Assembly: GCA_011321815.1 (NCBI GenBank) | Contig: DROS01000040.1 | Span: forward strand, 185,270-249,269 | Length of the DNA stretch: 64,000 nt | From: Gammaproteobacteria bacterium | GTDB lineage: Bacteria > Pseudomonadota > Gammaproteobacteria > SZUA-152 | Reading direction: 5' to 3' | In this document: positions 62,789 to 64,000 of the stretch, piece by piece | Layout: each line of letters begins with the position of its first letter | Numbering within the stretch: the stretch's first letter is position 1 | The notes under the pieces: generated by a model | Told to the model about the DNA's origin: nothing | Database searches by the model: none | The model's input: the letters and a program-made list of their open reading frames with translations, nothing else | Program-made: the position numbers and the translations under genes

Positions 62789-63127
62789 TCAGGAATCCTG
62801 TTTTGGGTCTGAGGGTTGTTTGTCAGACAATGCCGCACCGCTTGGTGAGCGTAATGGGGTCAGTGGTATGTATACGGAAAAATAATCCAGGATCAGCCAG
62901 CCCACCAGCATTACCAGCAAATACCACAGTGAATCCAGATAGGCGAGATACCCAAATAAAACCACATCCCACACATAAGCAAAATATAATACGGCCAACA
63001 CTATGGGTTGTGCGCACACCCGGCCGGTGCATTGCGAGCAGCGCAAAATCCCCCATTTGCCAGTGCGGTACTTGTGCCACCAGTTGAAGGTTTTTTGCTC
63101 GCAATGTGGACAAGGAATTGAGGTCAT
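62789..63127 (-). CDS. Small membrane protein with N-terminal zinc ribbon-like cysteines
   Basis: 112 aa from ATG 63127. C-x2-C in SIPCPHCEQKTF and CSQC in ILRCSQCTGRVC form a four-cysteine zinc-ribbon pattern; two hydrophobic helices follow (about 45-66 and 70-90), then a short charged tail. No assigned family. It ends 8 bp before the PfkB-family gene and so belongs to the same minus-strand run. Confidence 0.75.
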   Translation of the reverse strand: MTSIPCPHCEQKTFNWWHKYRTGKWGILRCSQCTGRVCAQPIVLAVLYFAYVWDVVLFGYLAYLDSLWYLLVMLVGWLILDYFSVYIPLTPLRSPSGAALSDKQPSDPKQDS

Positions 63128-63294
63128 ATACAAAATCATCCGACTGATTCATTCGCAGAACGAACATAGTAACCGAGTCCCTCTCAATTGCCTATCATGT
63201 GCGTCCAGTGGAAAAATCGCTTGCGGATTTTCCCTGTAAAAAATGCGTGTGGTAGTTACCTCATGATGGCGTACTGGGTTAGACTACTATTACG

Positions 63295-63828
63295 ATGAAA
63301 AATATTCGGCGTTATCAAAGCATCACCCCCAGTCTGGATGAAACAGTCTTTGTCGACGACACCGCGCTGGTTATTGGTGATGTGGTGATCGGCAAAGACA
63401 GTTCTATCTGGCCAATGACTGTGGTACGTGGCGACGTAAATAAAATCCGTATAGGCAAACGCAGCAATATTCAGGACAACAGCGTGATTCATGTCACTCA
63501 CCCATATACTGACGTACCCAAAGGTTACGCGGTGGACGTGGGCGACAACGTTACCGTAGGTCACAAAGTGATCCTGCACGGTTGCAAGGTGGGTGATCAC
63601 TGTCTGGTGGGCATGGGCTCTACCATTATGGATGGCGCAGAGCTGGAGCCTTTTGTGTTACTGGGCGCAGGCAGTCTGGTATCACCAGGTAAAGTGCTGG
63701 AGGGGGGCTATTTATGGTTGGGTAGTCCGGTGCGCAAGGTACGGCAGTTGTCAGATGAGGAACGTAAGTGGATTAAATACTCCGCGCAGCATTACGTGGA
63801 TTTGAAAGGCCGCCACTTGGAAAATTGA
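63295..63828 (+). CDS. Gamma carbonic anhydrase-like hexapeptide protein
   Basis: 177 aa. Left-handed beta-helix of hexapeptide repeats: VIGDVVIGKDSSIWPMTVVRGD, GKRSNIQDNSVIHVTH with the conserved His, VGDNVTVGHKVILHGCKVGDHCLVGMGSTIMDGAELEP (His ligands). It follows the YrdA/CaiE/gamma-CA family; the zinc-binding His triad is complete. Members are often annotated as carbonic anhydrases, but many are inactive. Ribosome site near 63280 is weak. Cytosolic. Confidence 0.9.
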   Translation: MKNIRRYQSITPSLDETVFVDDTALVIGDVVIGKDSSIWPMTVVRGDVNKIRIGKRSNIQDNSVIHVTHPYTDVPKGYAVDVGDNVTVGHKVILHGCKVGDHCLVGMGSTIMDGAELEPFVLLGAGSLVSPGKVLEGGYLWLGSPVRKVRQLSDEERKWIKYSAQHYVDLKGRHLEN

Positions 63829-63845
63829 GGTTTGGTCTGCTAGGA

Positions 63846-64000
63846 GTCTGTCGGGCTTAGGGTGAATCTACTGCGAAAAAACCATTTCGGCCCATTTTCT
63901 CGATCCTTTTCGTTGAATATGTCCAATATTCGCCTCAAACGATCAAAAAAATGGACTCAAAATGGTTTTCTCTCGCGACGATTCCCTAAGTCCGACAGAC
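63846..64000. repeat. MITE-like long imperfect palindrome at the window edge
   Basis: Left end GTCTGTCGGGCTTAGGG is mirrored by the right end CCCTAAGTCCGACAGAC. Inverted similarity extends inwards through AAAACCATTT/AAATGGTTTT to near the centre (GAATATTGG-type palindrome). It could form a hairpin of about 70 bp per arm. It is non-coding, and may extend past the window. Confidence 0.8.

Overview
The window looks like a chromosomal segment of a gammaproteobacterium of moderate G+C. The evidence is the aroK-aroB-dgt-damX-like order, an NtrB/NtrC pair, an NsrR/truncated-haemoglobin module, a MoxR/DUF58/TgpA operon, a DsrC/TusE-family protein and ThiO. A bacterial phosphoribulokinase (41563-42450) suggests Calvin-cycle CO2 fixation, and with the DsrC-like gene it hints at a chemolithoautotrophic or sulfur-oxidising lifestyle. 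That lifestyle is inference: no RuBisCO or sulfur-oxidation enzyme lies in the window.

Layout. 1-17 kb: an exopolysaccharide (EPS) locus with Wza-like export lipoprotein, kinase-like partner, Wzz-type copolymerase, glycosyltransferases, NodB-type deacetylase, Wzy-type polymerase/ligase, WcaJ-like initiating transferase, and on the minus strand a Wzx-type flippase, a secreted clan GH-A-like hydrolase, a radical SAM protein and another GT4 enzyme. 17.5-25.7 kb: housekeeping genes (aroK, aroB, dgt, WGR protein, DamX-like protein; then ntrC, ntrB and a DUF4124 gene on the other strand). 25.7-36.3 kb: an accessory region at a tRNA-Arg(CCG) gene. 36.4-42.5 kb: DUF1439 protein, asparagine synthetase, NO-response module, phosphoribulokinase. 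42.7-64 kb: a sigma54-dependent two-component system, a tandem-fused DsrC-like protein, the TgpA/DUF58/MoxR operon, a TVP38-FAD oxidoreductase fusion, a large Ig-repeat lipoprotein, tRNA-Thr(CGT), a Fur-family regulator, ThiO, a PfkB kinase and a gamma carbonic anhydrase-like protein.

The accessory region is the most interesting part. A tRNA-Arg(CCG) gene is split at its anticodon arm: the 3' half is at 28176-28218 and the 5' half at 36208-36249, and both carry the same 10-bp core GCCTTCGGAG. The ~8.0 kb between the cores behaves like an integrated element. Just inside its right end it carries a complete tRNA-Arg(CCG) with a different acceptor stem, which could replace the gene it destroys. 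Its cargo is an unknown gene broken by an IS630-family insertion (perfect 30-bp ends, TA duplication), a two-gene unit joining a HEPN-like protein to an 860-residue protein resembling the sensor part of STAND-type defence proteins, a toxin-antitoxin-chaperone operon of MqsR-MqsA-SecB type, and a decayed S8 peptidase fragment. No integrase gene was found inside. Next to the 3' tRNA half lie older layers: an integrase relic, a Fic gene with twin operator-like palindromes, and a decayed type III methyltransferase gene. A candidate small RNA with its own promoter and terminator follows. I read the region as a layered defence island.

Three families of short palindromic, MITE-like elements are scattered through intergenic spaces: 10754-10925; 25907-26060 and 51731-51891 (same family); and 63846-64000. 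No CRISPR array or rRNA was seen.
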